Of a stretch of 64,000 nt of DNA, positions 40,787 to 51,114 are shown piece by piece. Position 1 is the stretch's first letter. Every line of letters starts with the position of its first letter. The stretch spans positions 186,001 through 250,000 of the forward strand of contig JANEZZ010002659.1 of NCBI GenBank assembly GCA_026122225.1, read 5' to 3'. Origin of the DNA: Heloderma charlesbogerti (taxonomy: Eukaryota > Chordata > Lepidosauria > Squamata > Helodermatidae). Below the pieces are notes generated by a model. The model had not been told where the DNA came from. It saw only the letters and a program-made list of their open reading frames with translations, and searched no databases. A program made the position numbers and the translations under genes.

Positions 40787-41239
40787 CATATAACCAAAGC
40801 TATGGTTTTCCCAGTAGCAACGTATGGCTGTGAGAGCTGGACTATAAGGAAGGCTGAGTGCCGAAGAAGAAGCTTTCGAACTGTGGTGCTGGAGAAGACT
40901 CTTACGAGTCTCCTGGACTGCAAGGAGGTCAAATCAGTCAATCCTAAAGGAAATCAACCCTGAGTGCTCATTGGAAGGACAGATACTGAAGCTGAAGCTC
41001 AAATATTTTGGCCACCTAATGCGAAGAGAAAACTCTCTGGAAAAGACCCTGATGCTGGGAAAGATCGAAGGCAAAAGGAGAAGGAGACAGCAGAGGATGC
41101 GATGGCTAGAGAGCATCACCGATGCAATGAATATGAACTTGAGCACGCTCTGGGAGAGAGCAGAGGACAGGAAGGCCTGGCGTGCTCTGGTCCATGGGGT
41201 CACGAAGAGTCGGACACAACTGAATGACTGAACAACAAC
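40787..41239 (+). mobile_element. BovB LINE, 5'-truncated 453-bp copy
   Basis: This is the 3' end of BovB, from the segment after the reverse transcriptase ('aaagctatggttttcccagt') to 'cggacacaactgaatgactg' and an AAC tail. An exact 11-bp duplication AATGGCTGAAA flanks it (40776-40786 and 41240-41250). The remnant frame at 40971-41231 reads KYFGHLMRRENSLEKTLMLG and ends in the HGVTKSRTQLND-type BovB C-terminus. Confidence 0.93.
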
Positions 41240-41250
41240 AATGGCTGAAA

Positions 41251-41554
41251 GAAAGCAATTCTCAAACGGAGTAAGTGGTGTGTTTCTTGGCCTAGCCTCT
41301 TATTTACTCACAAACTGAGTTGTGAAAAAAAGACGCTTTGGGGTTCTGCTGCACCCACCCCCCTCGAGTTGAATTTGACATTATGAGGTGAACGTGCTGC
41401 AAACTCTACTAAGATCATGGTCATTGAACTTCATGGGTCTGTGCAGTTTCCACTTGGATCAACCCACTCTGCCCACTTCATAGCCATACAGCACACTTGT
41501 ATTATATGCATGATGACCAAAAAATGAAGAAGCATTTATTTTTTTAAGAAAAAA
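41251..41554. other. Unassigned sequence
   Basis: No feature is recognised. Confidence 0.4.
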
Positions 41555-42315
41555 TAGGGATGTCAGAGAATTCCGCCATGGATCTCGGTGAGGCTGAATG
41601 CCAGTGCATTCGACCCCCCGAAATCCATGGTAGAACAAAGCCCCTCACCCCCCCACCCCACGAAAGGCACGCGAAACGGACCACTTACCTGCTGTCATCC
41701 GCGCTGACTTGCAAATGGCAGCTGCGTCTGCATCCCTGCGGAGGCCGTGATAGGCTACATAAGTATTTACGTAGCCTATCACGGCAAAAAAAAGAAAAAC
41801 AGTGAACGCAAATGGCGGCTACAGCAGCCGCCATTTGCATTCCTTTTTTGCCGTTTTAGCCTACGTAAATATTTACGTAGGCTATTACGGCGAGAAAAAA
41901 AGGGAACGCAAATGGCGGCCACTATGCCATTTGCATTCCCTTTTTTCTTTTTGCAGTAATAGCCTACGTAAATATTTATGTAGACTAAAACAGCAAAAAA
42001 AAAAAAAGGGAACGCAAATGGTGGCCGCTGTAGCCGCCGCTATTTGCATCCACTGGTTTTGGGGTTTTTTGCTGCTGTTTTTTTTTTTGCCATTATAGGC
42101 TACGTAAATATTTACATAGCCTATCATGGCAAAATACAGCCCTGCAGGCTGCCCAGTGGCTGGATGTCTGGCTGTGGGCGGCCCCAGCCGGCGGCTCCGT
42201 GGAATCTCCACAGAGCAGAGCCAGCCGGAGAGAATTTTGGGAGGAGTGATGGAGCGCCTCCCCCCCACTGCGAATGTCACCCTTTGAAAAGGTAAGTGAC
42301 TTTCGTACATCCCTA
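41555..42315 (-). mobile_element. hAT-like MITE family P, copy 8 (761 bp)
   Basis: Termini TAGGGATGTCAGAGAATTCC and ACTTTCGTACATCCCTA are flanked by agaaaaaa (41547-41554) and agaacaat (42316-42323), matching at six of eight positions. Stems in order: GATAGGCTACA (41749-41784), AATGGCGGC (41810-41840), a TTAGCCTACG stem with a perfect AAATATTT centre (41856-41888), AATGGCGGC (41910-41938), a GCCTACG stem (41960-41990), AATGGTGGC (42016-42048) and ATAGGCTACG (42094-42126). AGGTAAGT faces outward at 42290. Confidence 0.85.
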
Positions 42316-42419
42316 AGAACAATAGACAGCAGAAGTACAGATATACCTTGGTGTCTCCCTTGCTTTTCTGACAACTAGGAAGGAAGGATGAAAGATGTGG
42401 GAAGTTGCAAATTGATGGA

Positions 42420-42830
42420 AGTGGAGATGGAGAAATCTGTCAACTTTGGTTTCTCATTTTTCCAACCTTAAGTTCAGTTCACCCTGAACTTTGAGAATTA
42501 AAAAAAATGCATGAACATCGTACGCATTTTTGTCTGCTTTTTCTCCTAAAGTATGCATCTTAATGCAAATTGGCCTACAGTGTGAACAATTTTTCTAATA
42601 GAATGCATTTTGAATAATTTGAACAATATATGCATTTTTGTGTGCGTGGTTAGCTAATGCATGCATTCTTGAACACAGTATGCATTGCCGGACTCCAATG
42701 CAAAATTTGGAGAAGGGAAAATTATGAAGGAGGACAAAGCTCTGGTTTCTGTATTGGTTTGGAAGTGTGAAATTGGGAAAGCTCACATTCATATGCGAAC
42801 CAAATAAATTTCTCCCCCATTCCTGAATGA
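42420..42830. mobile_element. hAT-like AT-rich MITE, related family Q6
   Basis: It parallels 37840-38385: 'aagttcagttcaccctgaac', 'atgcatttttgtgtgc', 'ggtttggaagtgtgaaattg' and 'gcgaaccaaataaatttctc'. Termini are eroded. Confidence 0.6.
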
Positions 42831-43349
42831 ATGAAGAGAGGAATTTGTTTTTCCTCCTGTCAACTAGCAACCATAACTAAACCGGAAGTTCTGAGTCAAA
42901 CAGCGCACTACACAGGTAGGGAGTGTTACATCCTGCAGAGCAAGTCTGCAAAATTTGGAGAAGTACAAATTGCAAAACCTTTCTGTGCAGACTAGGGCTT
43001 GATCAGGAAGAGGAGTGGCAGATGTCCCTTCTTTGGGTTGGATTTCTAAGTCACTCAGCTCCCCCTGCCCCCCCCGCCCCAGCTCGCAAATTCACTGTGT
43101 GCAAATTACTACGAAGGAATTTCTGAAGAGTTTACAAAGCTGTTTTTACCAACAGCTGTTAGTGTCTGATGAGCCGTGGGCATTCTGTCAGGGAAAACCA
43201 GTTACCGGGTTTATAGCTCAGGCACTTAAATATTATGATCCCTAATATATAAATAGCAGGGCTCATGCTGCAGCTCCTCTCCAATATTACATATTTCGCA
43301 TAGCGACGAGGATGTGCAACCAAATTTCTAGAGCTGTCCTATTTTCTGG
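42831..43349. other. Unassigned sequence
   Basis: No gene or repeat is recognised; there is a C-rich patch near 43065. Confidence 0.4.
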
Positions 43350-43625
43350 GAGTGCCAGAGTGTGGCATCATGGCTACAATGCTGGACTTAACTGGAGATG
43401 GCAAATGGGTGCCCTGCAGATGTTTGGGTCTACAAGTCCCATAATCACTGAGCACTGGCCTTCCTGGCTGGGGCTGATGGGAGTTGTAGTCCCAAACATC
43501 TGAAGGGTGCCAGGTTGCCTACCTCTGGACTAGTGCTGGGAAGAACTAGGTTCCAATCCACACTCAGCCATGAAACTCCTTGGGCGACCTTGAGCCAGTC
43601 AATTTATCCCAATCTAACCTACCTT
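43350..43625 (+). mobile_element. Sauria-type SINE split by a MITE
   Basis: SINE pieces at 43350-43389 ('gagtgtggcatcatggctac') and 43533-43625 ('gttccaatccacactcagcc', 'cttgagccagtcaatttatc') belong together. The 135-bp family N element lies between them. Confidence 0.75.
43390..43524. mobile_element. hAT-like MITE family N, inside a SINE
   Basis: Flanks ctggactt (43382-43389) and ctggacta (43525-43532) match at seven of eight positions, and the SINE reads through when the element is removed. The inverted arms are 'gatgtttgggtctacaagtc' and 'gttgtagtcccaaacatctg'. This copy gives family N an 8-bp, hAT-type duplication. Confidence 0.8.
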
Positions 43626-43806
43626 CATTGGAGGCAGATGGCTCTGATGGGCAGTGAATCTCCTCTGCATTTCAGTCAAAACCAAGTCAGAACTTTGAAG
43701 GAGCTATCCAAGGTTCTGAAGCACCTTGGATAGCTCCTTTAGAGTTCTGTCTGTAACCCAGAGCGGATTCACCACCCCACTAACGTCAAAGCCCCAGCCT
43801 CCACTG
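43626..43806. mobile_element. hAT-like MITE family V copy (181 bp)
   Basis: Termini CATTGGAGGC and GCCTCCACTG. The interior palindrome is 'aaggagctatccaaggttct' against 'agcaccttggatagctcctt'. No clean duplication was read. Confidence 0.7.
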
Positions 43807-44093
43807 TGTGAAGATGTCCATGCCACCTTCTTAGCAGCTGTCTACACCGTGCATCCCCACACAGGGCTGTGGGTTGCTGGTTTGTCCAACCCCAGTGGCT
43901 GCTGACAGACCCTCACCTGGAGAGTGCATTCTGGAGTCCCCCAGCCTGGTTTGAACCTGACACATAACTCACAGGGTTCTTGCGAAGATCACATTGGAGT
44001 GGCCCATATATGCCACCCCATGAAGCGGGCCCACAAATATAACACACTATACTGATTGAAACCATGCCTCCACCTAGCCTCATAATGGCCCTG
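43807..44093. other. Unassigned sequence
   Basis: No feature is recognised; a stray SINE phrase 'acagggttcttgcgaagatc' near 43972 hints at a decayed Sauria SINE. Confidence 0.35.
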
Positions 44094-44096
44094 TTC

Positions 44097-45530
44097 AGAC
44101 ATCATACGAAGCCATGATGGTTAGAAGTTTTGAACTAACCATGTGGGCTTGGCATGACATCTGAACAGGCATCATCAGTCCCAACCATGGTGGCTTATTA
44201 ACCACGGACTAACCACGTTCACTAACCACTTGCTGCAATGTGGTTAGTAGGCTCTACCATGTCTTAGCGTGACATCTGAACAGCCTCCATGATTCACTGA
44301 CAGTTGCCATAGAGCTCCATGGCAAGAGCAGCCAAGGGAGGAGTAGCCGCTCATGCCCGACCAGCAGATCTGTATGGTCAAGATCTGCCTAGCAGCAAAT
44401 GACGTGGCTTCTGTGAGCCTGCCGATACGCCGTCTCTGGAACAGCCCACTGCACGCCAGCAGAGAAGCGAGCACAGAGCTGCAGCTCGCGGCCACTTGCA
44501 CCCTGGCATACCACCACTATGGACATGCTATAGGCATGGCCAGGCACTACCATGTCGAGTGATGCCTGTTACAATGTGACTACAGAGGCAGCGTGGATTC
44601 CAGCACTGCACCTGCAGTGGCATAAACGGTTGGCCGAAGCAGCGGAAGATGATTCCCGATGGCCGCCCATGTCTGTTTTCATTGCAGGGGATGCTTGCAT
44701 GTGCTGTGCATCAGGGCAGTGGATTATGGCAATGAGCGGTGATTACGGGACTCTGGAATGGGAAAGATGGATCTCAGACCATGTGAGTCCATGCTGCAGG
44801 ACTTGCCTGGGGGCCATGTGCCAAGGCACAGGGGGCAGCATGCCGCTGAACAGACGAGCACCAAAATGGCTGACAGCACCGAGCCGCGAAATGGCTGACA
44901 GCACCAAGCACCAAAACGGCTGACAGCGCAAAGGCTGCTGGGATACATGGCCACCCATCTGGAGGACTGCGGGTCCCTGCAGGAGGGAGGCTGGTTAGAG
45001 AATGGTTAGTACAACCATGGTGAGGAACATTTATTTATTTATTTATTTAAATTTCTTAATCACCCATCTGGCTGGTCACCCAGCCACTCTGGGTGATGTA
45101 CAACAACAACACAACAATCAAAACAGTAAAATTACGCATTAAAACATCATGTTCTAAAAATACCCTAACCCACCCCAAATGCCTGCCTGACCAACCAAGT
45201 TTTCAATGCGTGGCAGAAGCTCATTAAAGAGGGGGCATGGCAGAGTTCCCTAGGGAGGGAGTTTCACAGAGTGGGGGCCACCACAGAGAAGGCCTTCTCC
45301 CTCGTCCTCACCAGCCTAGCTGTCCTGGCTGATGGGACAGAGAGAAGGCCATCCGAGGCTGATCTTGTTGAGTGGCCTGTTTGGTATGCTGGAGGCGCTC
45401 CTTGAGATAGGCTGGGCTGGAAACATGGTTACCTGCTTGTTTGGCAGTAGCATTCACAGTGGTTAGCGGAAACCACCATGCACCATGGTTAGCCTAACCA
45501 CCCTTCCCCAATGTGCTTCTGAACAAGGCC
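44097..45530. mobile_element. Non-autonomous DNA transposon with cargo
   Basis: Termini GGCCCTGTTCAGA and TCTGAACAAGGCC are near-perfect inverted repeats, flanked by AAT on both sides (44094-44096 and 45531-45533). Subterminal zones carry repeated 'ccatggttag'/'ctaaccatgg' words (44110-44280 and 45430-45510). The inside (44285-44990) is GC-richer and has no resemblance I recognise. Near its end is a short tandem of 'atggctgacagcaccgagc'-like units (44865-44930). A 3-bp duplication would fit a PIF/Harbinger-type element, but three bases is weak evidence. An L2 fragment is inserted at about 45027-45427. Confidence 0.65.
45027..45427 (-). mobile_element. L2 LINE 3' end inside the DNA transposon
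   Basis: Reversed L2 features: the tail 'atttatttatttatttaaat', 'tggtcacccagccactctgg', then coding remnant 'tagggagggagtttcacaga' and 'gggggccaccacagagaagg'. Confidence 0.7.
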
Positions 45531-45892
45531 AATATCTGCTATAATTAGCAAAAGGTTCACGAAATATTAAGCAGAGGTCCCTCTTAGTCGTGCTACTGGG
45601 CATCCTTCCAACAGGATATCCGGGACTGAACCTGCAAATTCATGCATGGAAAATGCAGGCTCCAGCCAGGGGCAATCATGTAAAAAAAGATCCACTGACA
45701 CACAAGCCAACTCCTAGGGCTTATGGGAGGTTGGAGGTCTAGATGTAGGAAGCAGGCCAAGATCCATAGAACACGGAACCCTTCCCCAACCTGGAGTCCT
45801 CCAGATGTGCTGGACTATAACTCCCATCAGCCCCCCTGCCCCCAACTAACTGCCATGCTGCCTAGGGATGATGACAGGGGAAGTCCACTTAT

Positions 45893-46055
45893 TTTTTTTC
45901 CTCTTCCCTCCCCATCCCTTTTTCCTTGTATGCCGCGTAAAAGTAAAAATTACTTTTTAGATGGTAAGCTTGCAGGCAGGGATTGTCATGTTTTACTGAT
46001 TAATTGCAAGCCACCACCACCCTGGAGACTTTTTTGGCTGAGGAGTGGGATAATT
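45893..46055 (+). repeat. Interspersed repeat, LINE-like 3' end
   Basis: 'gcaggcagggattgtcatgt', 'gcaagccaccaccaccctgg' and 'ttggctgaggagtgggataa' match 5805-5976. Confidence 0.55.
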
Positions 46056-46135
46056 TTTATTTATTTATTTATTTATTTATTTCTATACCGCCCAATAGCC
46101 GAAGCCGAAGATAAAAAATACTTTAAATAAATAAT
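46056..46135 (-). repeat. L2-like 3' fragment with (ATTT)n
   Basis: An (ATTT)n run is followed by 'ctataccgcccaatagccga', the reversed 3' end common to squamate L2-type repeats. Confidence 0.55.
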
Positions 46136-46321
46136 GATAAATGATAATCATCCAACACCTCAGGAGGGCACCAGGTTGATATAACAAGAAGGGGCCAGGA
46201 AGTAGCTGGACCATAAGGAGCTGTCCAGCAGACCATCAGGAGCTGTCCACTGCTGAAGGCAGAACGTCAGGCAAAGGTCTGTAGAGCAGATCCTACAGCC
46301 CCTGGGTTATAGGTGTTGTCA

Positions 46322-46499
46322 CAGCGGAGGCTGGTGCCTCCGATGTCAGTAGGGCAGTGAATCCTCTCTGGGTTTCAGTCAGAACCAACCAGAACTCTAA
46401 AGATTCTGCAGAGCTCTTTGGATAGCACCTGTAGAGTTCTGGCTGAAACCCAGAGTGGATTCACCATTCCACTGATATCGGAGCTAACAGCCTCCACTG
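46322..46499. mobile_element. hAT-like MITE family V copy (178 bp)
   Basis: Termini CAGCGGAGGCTGGTGCCTCC and GGAGCTAACAGCCTCCACTG. The interior has inverted 'cctctctgggtttcagtcag' and 'ggctgaaacccagagtgg'. The flanks do not give a clean duplication. Confidence 0.72.
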
Positions 46500-46784
46500 A
46501 GTTGTTGCCTACACCCAGCCAGGTGGGCTGGCCTACATGCTCATACCATGTCCTCCTTGGCTGGTGGTAGCAGAGATGGTTCACCACAGACCAGCTGAAA
46601 CAGGAAGCATGAGTGGGTCACAGGACAGGGCCATGCAGGCATGCAGGAGATCACCAATTTAATCCCCAGGGAATTAATAGAGAATTTCAAAACATTTTGT
46701 GAAGATTGGCTTCAACTCATGTGGTTTCGATCCCAGACACTGCTGGTTAAAAGAAAGCAAATAAATTCGACAAGGCCAATAACT

Positions 46785-46930
46785 CTTTCCCAGCTTAGCC
46801 TACCTCAACAGGTTGTTGTGAGGATCAAATAGGCAGATGAGGGGAGGGAGAAAATCATGTACACTATCCTGAGAACCCTAGTGGAAGGGTGAGATAAAAA
46901 CATCATTAATGAGAAAATAATAAATAAGGA
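46785..46930 (+). mobile_element. Sauria-type SINE, 3' half
   Basis: 'ttagcctacctcaacaggtt', 'gttgtgaggatcaaataggc', 'aagggtgagataaaaacatc' and an AATA tail. The tRNA head is missing. Confidence 0.7.
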
Positions 46931-46949
46931 GAACTTAAGCTTTTTTTTC

Positions 46950-47235
46950 TGTTTTTTTTTAAATAATCTGTTAGTTACCCATTAACCTTATCGTCCAGGG
47001 GATGTACAGCAATTTAAAGCACAAAAAATAAAGCGCAAATCAAATAATGCAATAAAATATTGAATCAAACACAAAATCAGCACAAATACATAGAAAGTGG
47101 TACAACGGTGAAACGGCAGCGAGAATGTTGGTTGTGCAGTCTTGGAAGAAAAAGGAACTGTTGTCACTGCAGTTTTTAAAAAAGAAATTATGGTCTTTGG
47201 GCCTTTGAAATGCATGTATTGTCTTCAATATACAG
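46950..47235 (-). mobile_element. L2-like LINE 3' fragment
   Basis: Reversed A-rich 3' UTR: 'ggggatgtacagcaatttaa', then CAAATAATGCAATAAAATATT and 'agaaaaaggaactgttgtca'. Similar to 53000-53165. Confidence 0.5.
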
Positions 47236-47356
47236 CAGGAATAATGGGATATTTGAACATTTTAGAAGACATTAAGGGGTGGCAGGAAAAAGTCCCATAA
47301 TTCCAGTATGACATAAAATATCCATACCTAATCATCATTTACTATACTCTTAATAA

Positions 47357-47384
47357 AAGAAAGAAAGAAAGAAAGAAAGAGAGA
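47357..47384. repeat. (GAAA)n microsatellite
   Basis: About six GAAA units with one GAGA interruption. Confidence 0.9.
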
Positions 47385-47415
47385 AATGACTTAACATGTC
47401 AGTTTCAAATATATA

Positions 47416-47505
47416 CATTAAAGGCACAATCCTATGTATGTTTAGACAGAAAAAAGCCCTACAACTCCCAGCATGGGGCATACTGGGATTGTGACCTAAA
47501 GCTTT
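47416..47505. mobile_element. Palindromic MITE remnant
   Basis: 'ggcacaatcctatgtatgtt' and 'tacaactcccagcatggggc' match the element at 63369-63545. Confidence 0.5.
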
Positions 47506-47674
47506 CCATCGAACATTTTGCTTGAAGCACTTGTTCCAATCTATGACAGAGTCTAATGCTCAAAATCATCTTCACTCTGCCTCTTTCTGAGACCTAACTA
47601 AGTGAGCGTGCTTCACCACATATGAATGTACTCCAAACCTTTTCAACCAGTCTTCCAAACAGACAGGCAATTAG

Positions 47675-48850
47675 GGAAGAAGAGCCCTAGATCAGACCAA
47701 AGGCTTCTTCAGTCCAGCAGCATCCTGTTTCCCACAAAGGGCAACCAGATGCCTGTGGGAAGCCGCAGGCAGGACATGAGTGCAATAGACTTCTCCCGCT
47801 GCTGTTCCCAGCAAGTGGTACTTGGAGGCATGCTGGCTGTCATATACAGCCATTGTGACTAGTAGCCATTGATTGCCTTATCCTCCATAAATTTGTCTAA
47901 TGCCCTTTTAAAGCTGTCCAAGTTGGTGGCCATAACCACATCTTGTGGTAACAAATTCTATCATTTAACTTTGCCCTGTGGGAAGCTGCACATCTTTTTG
48001 TCTGTCCTGAATCTCCCATCAAACAGCTCCGTTGGATGACCCGAGGTTTTTGTGTTATAAGGGAAAAACACACATCCCTTATCCACTTTCTTCACACCAT
48101 GCATAATTTTATAAACCTCTGTCATGTCCAGCCTTATTCACCTTTTCTTCTAAGTTAGGCATGGGTAACTGCAGGAGCTGTTTTTGCCCTCTGGATGCCC
48201 CCCACCTCCATGAGGGGCCGCAGTCAGCAGGGTGACCTGAAAATACATTTTTTTGAAAATGTTAAGGGAAAAAGAGTACCCAAAAGGTCAAATTGAGAGG
48301 AATTACAAATTTAGATTAACTGATTACATTTGACCCTTTGGGTGATCTGTAGCAGATACAAATGCCATTTTTCCCTAAAAATGATTCTTTTTACAATATT
48401 TTTGAGGTCAGCCTGAATTTGGCAGGGTAGTGGCAGCCAGACGCAGTCTGCATGTTTCCCACCCCTGTTCTAAGCTAAAAAGCCCCAAGCATCGTAACCT
48501 TTCCCAGCAGGGATGCGTTCCCCCCACTGCCACCGACCCACACCCGAGCATTTTGGCTGCCCTTTTCTGCGCTGTTTCCAGCTCTATAATATCTGCTTGC
48601 ATTATGACAACCAGAGCTGTACACAGTGTTCCGAGTATAGCCGCACCATAGATTTGGACAGAGGCACTGCAATATTGGTCATTTTATTAGAATCCCTAAC
48701 ATGAAATTTGCCATTTTCACAGCTGCCACACACTGGCTTGGTGTTTTCTTTCAGGTCTCTACTACAACTCAAATATCTCTTTTTTTGGCCAGTTACTATC
48801 AAACCTCATTGCTACTAGTGCAGTTTGATTGATTTGCTTTTTGATTAGGT
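47675..48850 (-). mobile_element. CR1/L2-like LINE, about 0.9 kb, split by a hAT
   Basis: The minus strand carries the 3' UTR (47675-47860), C-terminal coding remnants ('ttgtctgtcctgaatctccc' reversed, 47998-48017; 'gcataattttataaacctct' reversed) and more upstream coding ('gctgcccttttctgcgctgt' reversed, near 48560). A hAT MITE occupies 48156-48467. All frames are broken. Confidence 0.75.
48156..48467. mobile_element. hAT-like MITE, TAGGCATGGGTAAC/CAGGGGTGGGAAAC ends
   Basis: Ends are TAGGCATGGGTAACTGCAGG and, inverted, CAGGGGTGGGAAACATGCAG. Flanks ttctaagt (48148-48155) and ttctaagc (48468-48475) match at seven of eight positions. The host LINE reads through when it is removed. Confidence 0.82.
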
Positions 48851-48904
48851 GCTTAATATCAGTGCTTCCACTTTGTCCATGATCTGTTGAACTTTGCAAC
48901 TAAG

Positions 48905-49069
48905 AATCTACTGCCTGAATTTGCTTGTTTTCCTCCTCCCTCGCAATCCCCCTTTCCTTTGGTGCTGTGTTTTTTAGACTGTAACACTGCAAGACAGGGA
49001 CTTCCTTAAGAAATATATTTGTAAGCCACTTTGGGAGTCTTTTTGGCTAAATGGCGGGATAAAAATGCT
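48905..49069 (+). repeat. Interspersed repeat, LINE-like 3' end
   Basis: Third copy of the family at 5805-5976: 'gtaagccactttgggagtct', 'ttttggctaaatggcgggat'. It lies directly against the BovB tail. Confidence 0.6.
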
Positions 49070-49078
49070 TGTTGTTGT

Positions 49079-50200
49079 TCAGTCGTTCAGTCGTGTCCGA
49101 CTCTTCGTGACCCCATGGACCATAGCACGCCAGGACTTCCTGTCCTCTGCTCTCTCCCGGAGTGTGCTCAAGTTCATATTAATTGCATCGGTGATGCTAT
49201 CTAGCCATCTCATCCTCTGCCGTCCCCTTCTCCTTTTGCCTTCAGTCTTTCCCAGCATCAGGGTCTTTTCCAGGGAGTTTTCTCTTCGCATTAGGTGGCC
49301 AAAATATTGGAGCTTCAGCTTCAGTATCTGTCCTTCCAATGAGCACTCAGGGTTGACTTCATTTAGGACTGACTGATATGACCTCCTTGCAGTCCAGGGG
49401 ACTCGTAAGAGTCTTCTCCAGCACCACAGTTCAAAAGCATCAATGCTTCGGCGGCGGCACTCAGCCTTCCTTATAGTCCAGCTCTCACAGCCATATATTA
49501 CTACTGGGAAAACCATAGCTTTGATTAGATGGACCTTTGTCGGCAAGGTGATGTCTCTGCTTCTTACTATGCTGTCTAGGTTTGCCATAGCTTTCCTCCC
49601 AAGAAGCAAGCGTCTTTTAATTTCAAGGCTACAGTCACCGTCTGCGGTGATCTTGGAGCCCAAGAAAATAAAATAAGTCACTGCTTCCATTTCTTCCCCT
49701 TCTATATGCCAGGAAGTGATGGGGCCAGATGCCATGATTTTAGTTGTTTTATTGTTGAGTTTCAAACCAGCTTTTGCACTCTCCACTTTCACCCTCAACA
49801 AGAGACTCTTTAGATCCTCTTCGCTTTCTGCCATTAGGGTGGTATCGTCTGCGTATCTGAGGTTGTTGATAATTCTCCTGGCAATCTTAATTCTGACCTG
49901 TGATTCATCCAACCTGGCGTTTCTCATGATGTACTCTGCATATAAGTTAAATAAGCAGGGTGACAATATGCAGCCTTGTCGTACTCCTTTCCCAATTTTG
50001 AACCAATCGGTTGTTCCATGTCTGGTTCTTACTGTTGCTTCTTGACCCTCGTACAGGTTTCTCAGGAGACAGGTAAAGTGGTCTGGTATTCCCATCTCTT
50101 TAAGAATTTGCCACAGTTTGTTGTGATTCACACAATCAAAGGCTTTAGTGTAGTCAATGAAGCAGAAATACTTTTTCTGGAATTCTCTTGTTTTCTCCAT
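49079..50200 (-). pseudogene. BovB reverse transcriptase and C-terminal region, copy B
   Basis: This 373-residue open stretch covers the RT palm and the RTE C-terminal region. Visible motifs: FIDYTKAFDCVNH near residues 16-28, GVRQGCILSPCLFNLYAEY near 72-90, the catalytic YADD box (RYADDTTLMAE) near 115, and the C-terminal HGVTKSRTRLND. In the live element it copies the LINE RNA at the nicked target. It is broken here: the frame upstream is interrupted between 50201 and 50235 by a small deletion, so no complete protein can be made. The YADD aspartates are intact. The RTE/BovB assignment is firm from these motifs. Confidence 0.92.
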
Positions 50201-50235
50201 AATCCAGCGATTTGATCTCTAGTTCCTCTGCCTCA

Positions 50236-50664
50236 TCAAAACCCAGCTTGAACTTCCGGTAGTTCTCGGTTCACATATTGCTGAAGCCTAGCTTGTAGGA
50301 TTTTGAGCATAACCTTTCTGGCATGTGAAAGGAGCGCAATTGTATGGTAGTTTGAACACTCTTTGGCATTGCCCTTTTCTGGAACTGGAACGTAAACTGA
50401 CCTTTTCCAGTCTTGTGGCCACTGTTGAGTGTTCCAAATGTGTTGGCATATTGAGTGCAGCACTTTAACAGCATCATCTTTTAGGATCTCAAATAGCTCA
50501 GCTGGAATACTGTCATCTCCGCTAGCTTTGTTGTTAGCAATGCTTCCTAAGGCCCACTTGACTTCACCCTCTAGGATGTCCGGCTCCAGTTCAGTGACCG
50601 CACTATCATGGCTATCAGGGACATTCAGATCTTTCCTGTATAGTTCTTCTTGTATTCTTGCCAC
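50236..50664 (-). pseudogene. BovB pre-RT linker and finger region, copy B
   Basis: About 142 residues with EPDILEGEVKWALGSIANNK, QQWPQDWKRS and a KGNAKECSNYHTIALLSH-type finger motif. It lies between the endonuclease and the palm. Its upstream end overlaps, in another frame, the segment at 50625-50807, because of the one-base shift also present in copies A and C. Copy A has a stop where this copy reads NYHT. Confidence 0.88.
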
Positions 50665-50807
50665 CTCTTCTTAATATCATCTGCTTCTGTTAGGTCCCTG
50701 CCTTCTTTGTCCTTTATCATGCCCATCTTTGCACAAAACATTCCCTTGAGATCTCCGATTTTCTTGAAAAGATCTCTAGTCCTTCCCATTCTATTGTTTT
50801 CCTCCAT
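50625..50807 (-). pseudogene. BovB inter-domain segment, copy B
   Basis: Sixty residues including MGRTRDLFKKIGDLKGMFCA and ending KKRWQEYKKNYTGKI followed by a stop. The true family frame continues one base off from here, reading EELYRKDLN in the overlapping frame. Confidence 0.85.
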
Positions 50808-51114
50808 TTCTTTGCATTGTTCATTTAAGAAGGCCTTCTTGTCTCTCCTTGCTATTCTCTGGAACTCTGCATTCAGTTGGATATCTCTTCCCCTTTCTCC
50901 CTTGCTTTTCGCTTCCCTTCTTTCCTCAGCTACTTGTAAAGCCTCATCAGACAGCCACTTTGCTTTCTTGCATCTTGCATCTTAAATCTATTCATCGCCT
51001 CCACTGTATATTCATAAGGGATATAATTTAGGCCATACCTGCATGGTTTAGTGGTTTTCCCTATGTTCTTCAATTTAAGGCAAAATTTTGCAACAAGAAG
51101 CTCATGATCTGAGG

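Larger units (their letters stand above)
45780..46180. mobile_element. hAT-like MITE family N, split by LINE pieces
   Basis: The left arm 'cccttccccaacctggagtc' (45780) and right arm 'cacctcaggagggcaccagg' (46154-46173) belong to one family N copy. Between them lie the repeat at 45893-46055 and an L2-like ATTT-rich fragment. Confidence 0.6.

Noticed and set aside
44552..44923. A 123-residue frame in the DNA transposon cargo
   Set aside because: No recognisable domain, and part of it is the ATGGCTGACAGC tandem. Kept only as cargo of the transposon.
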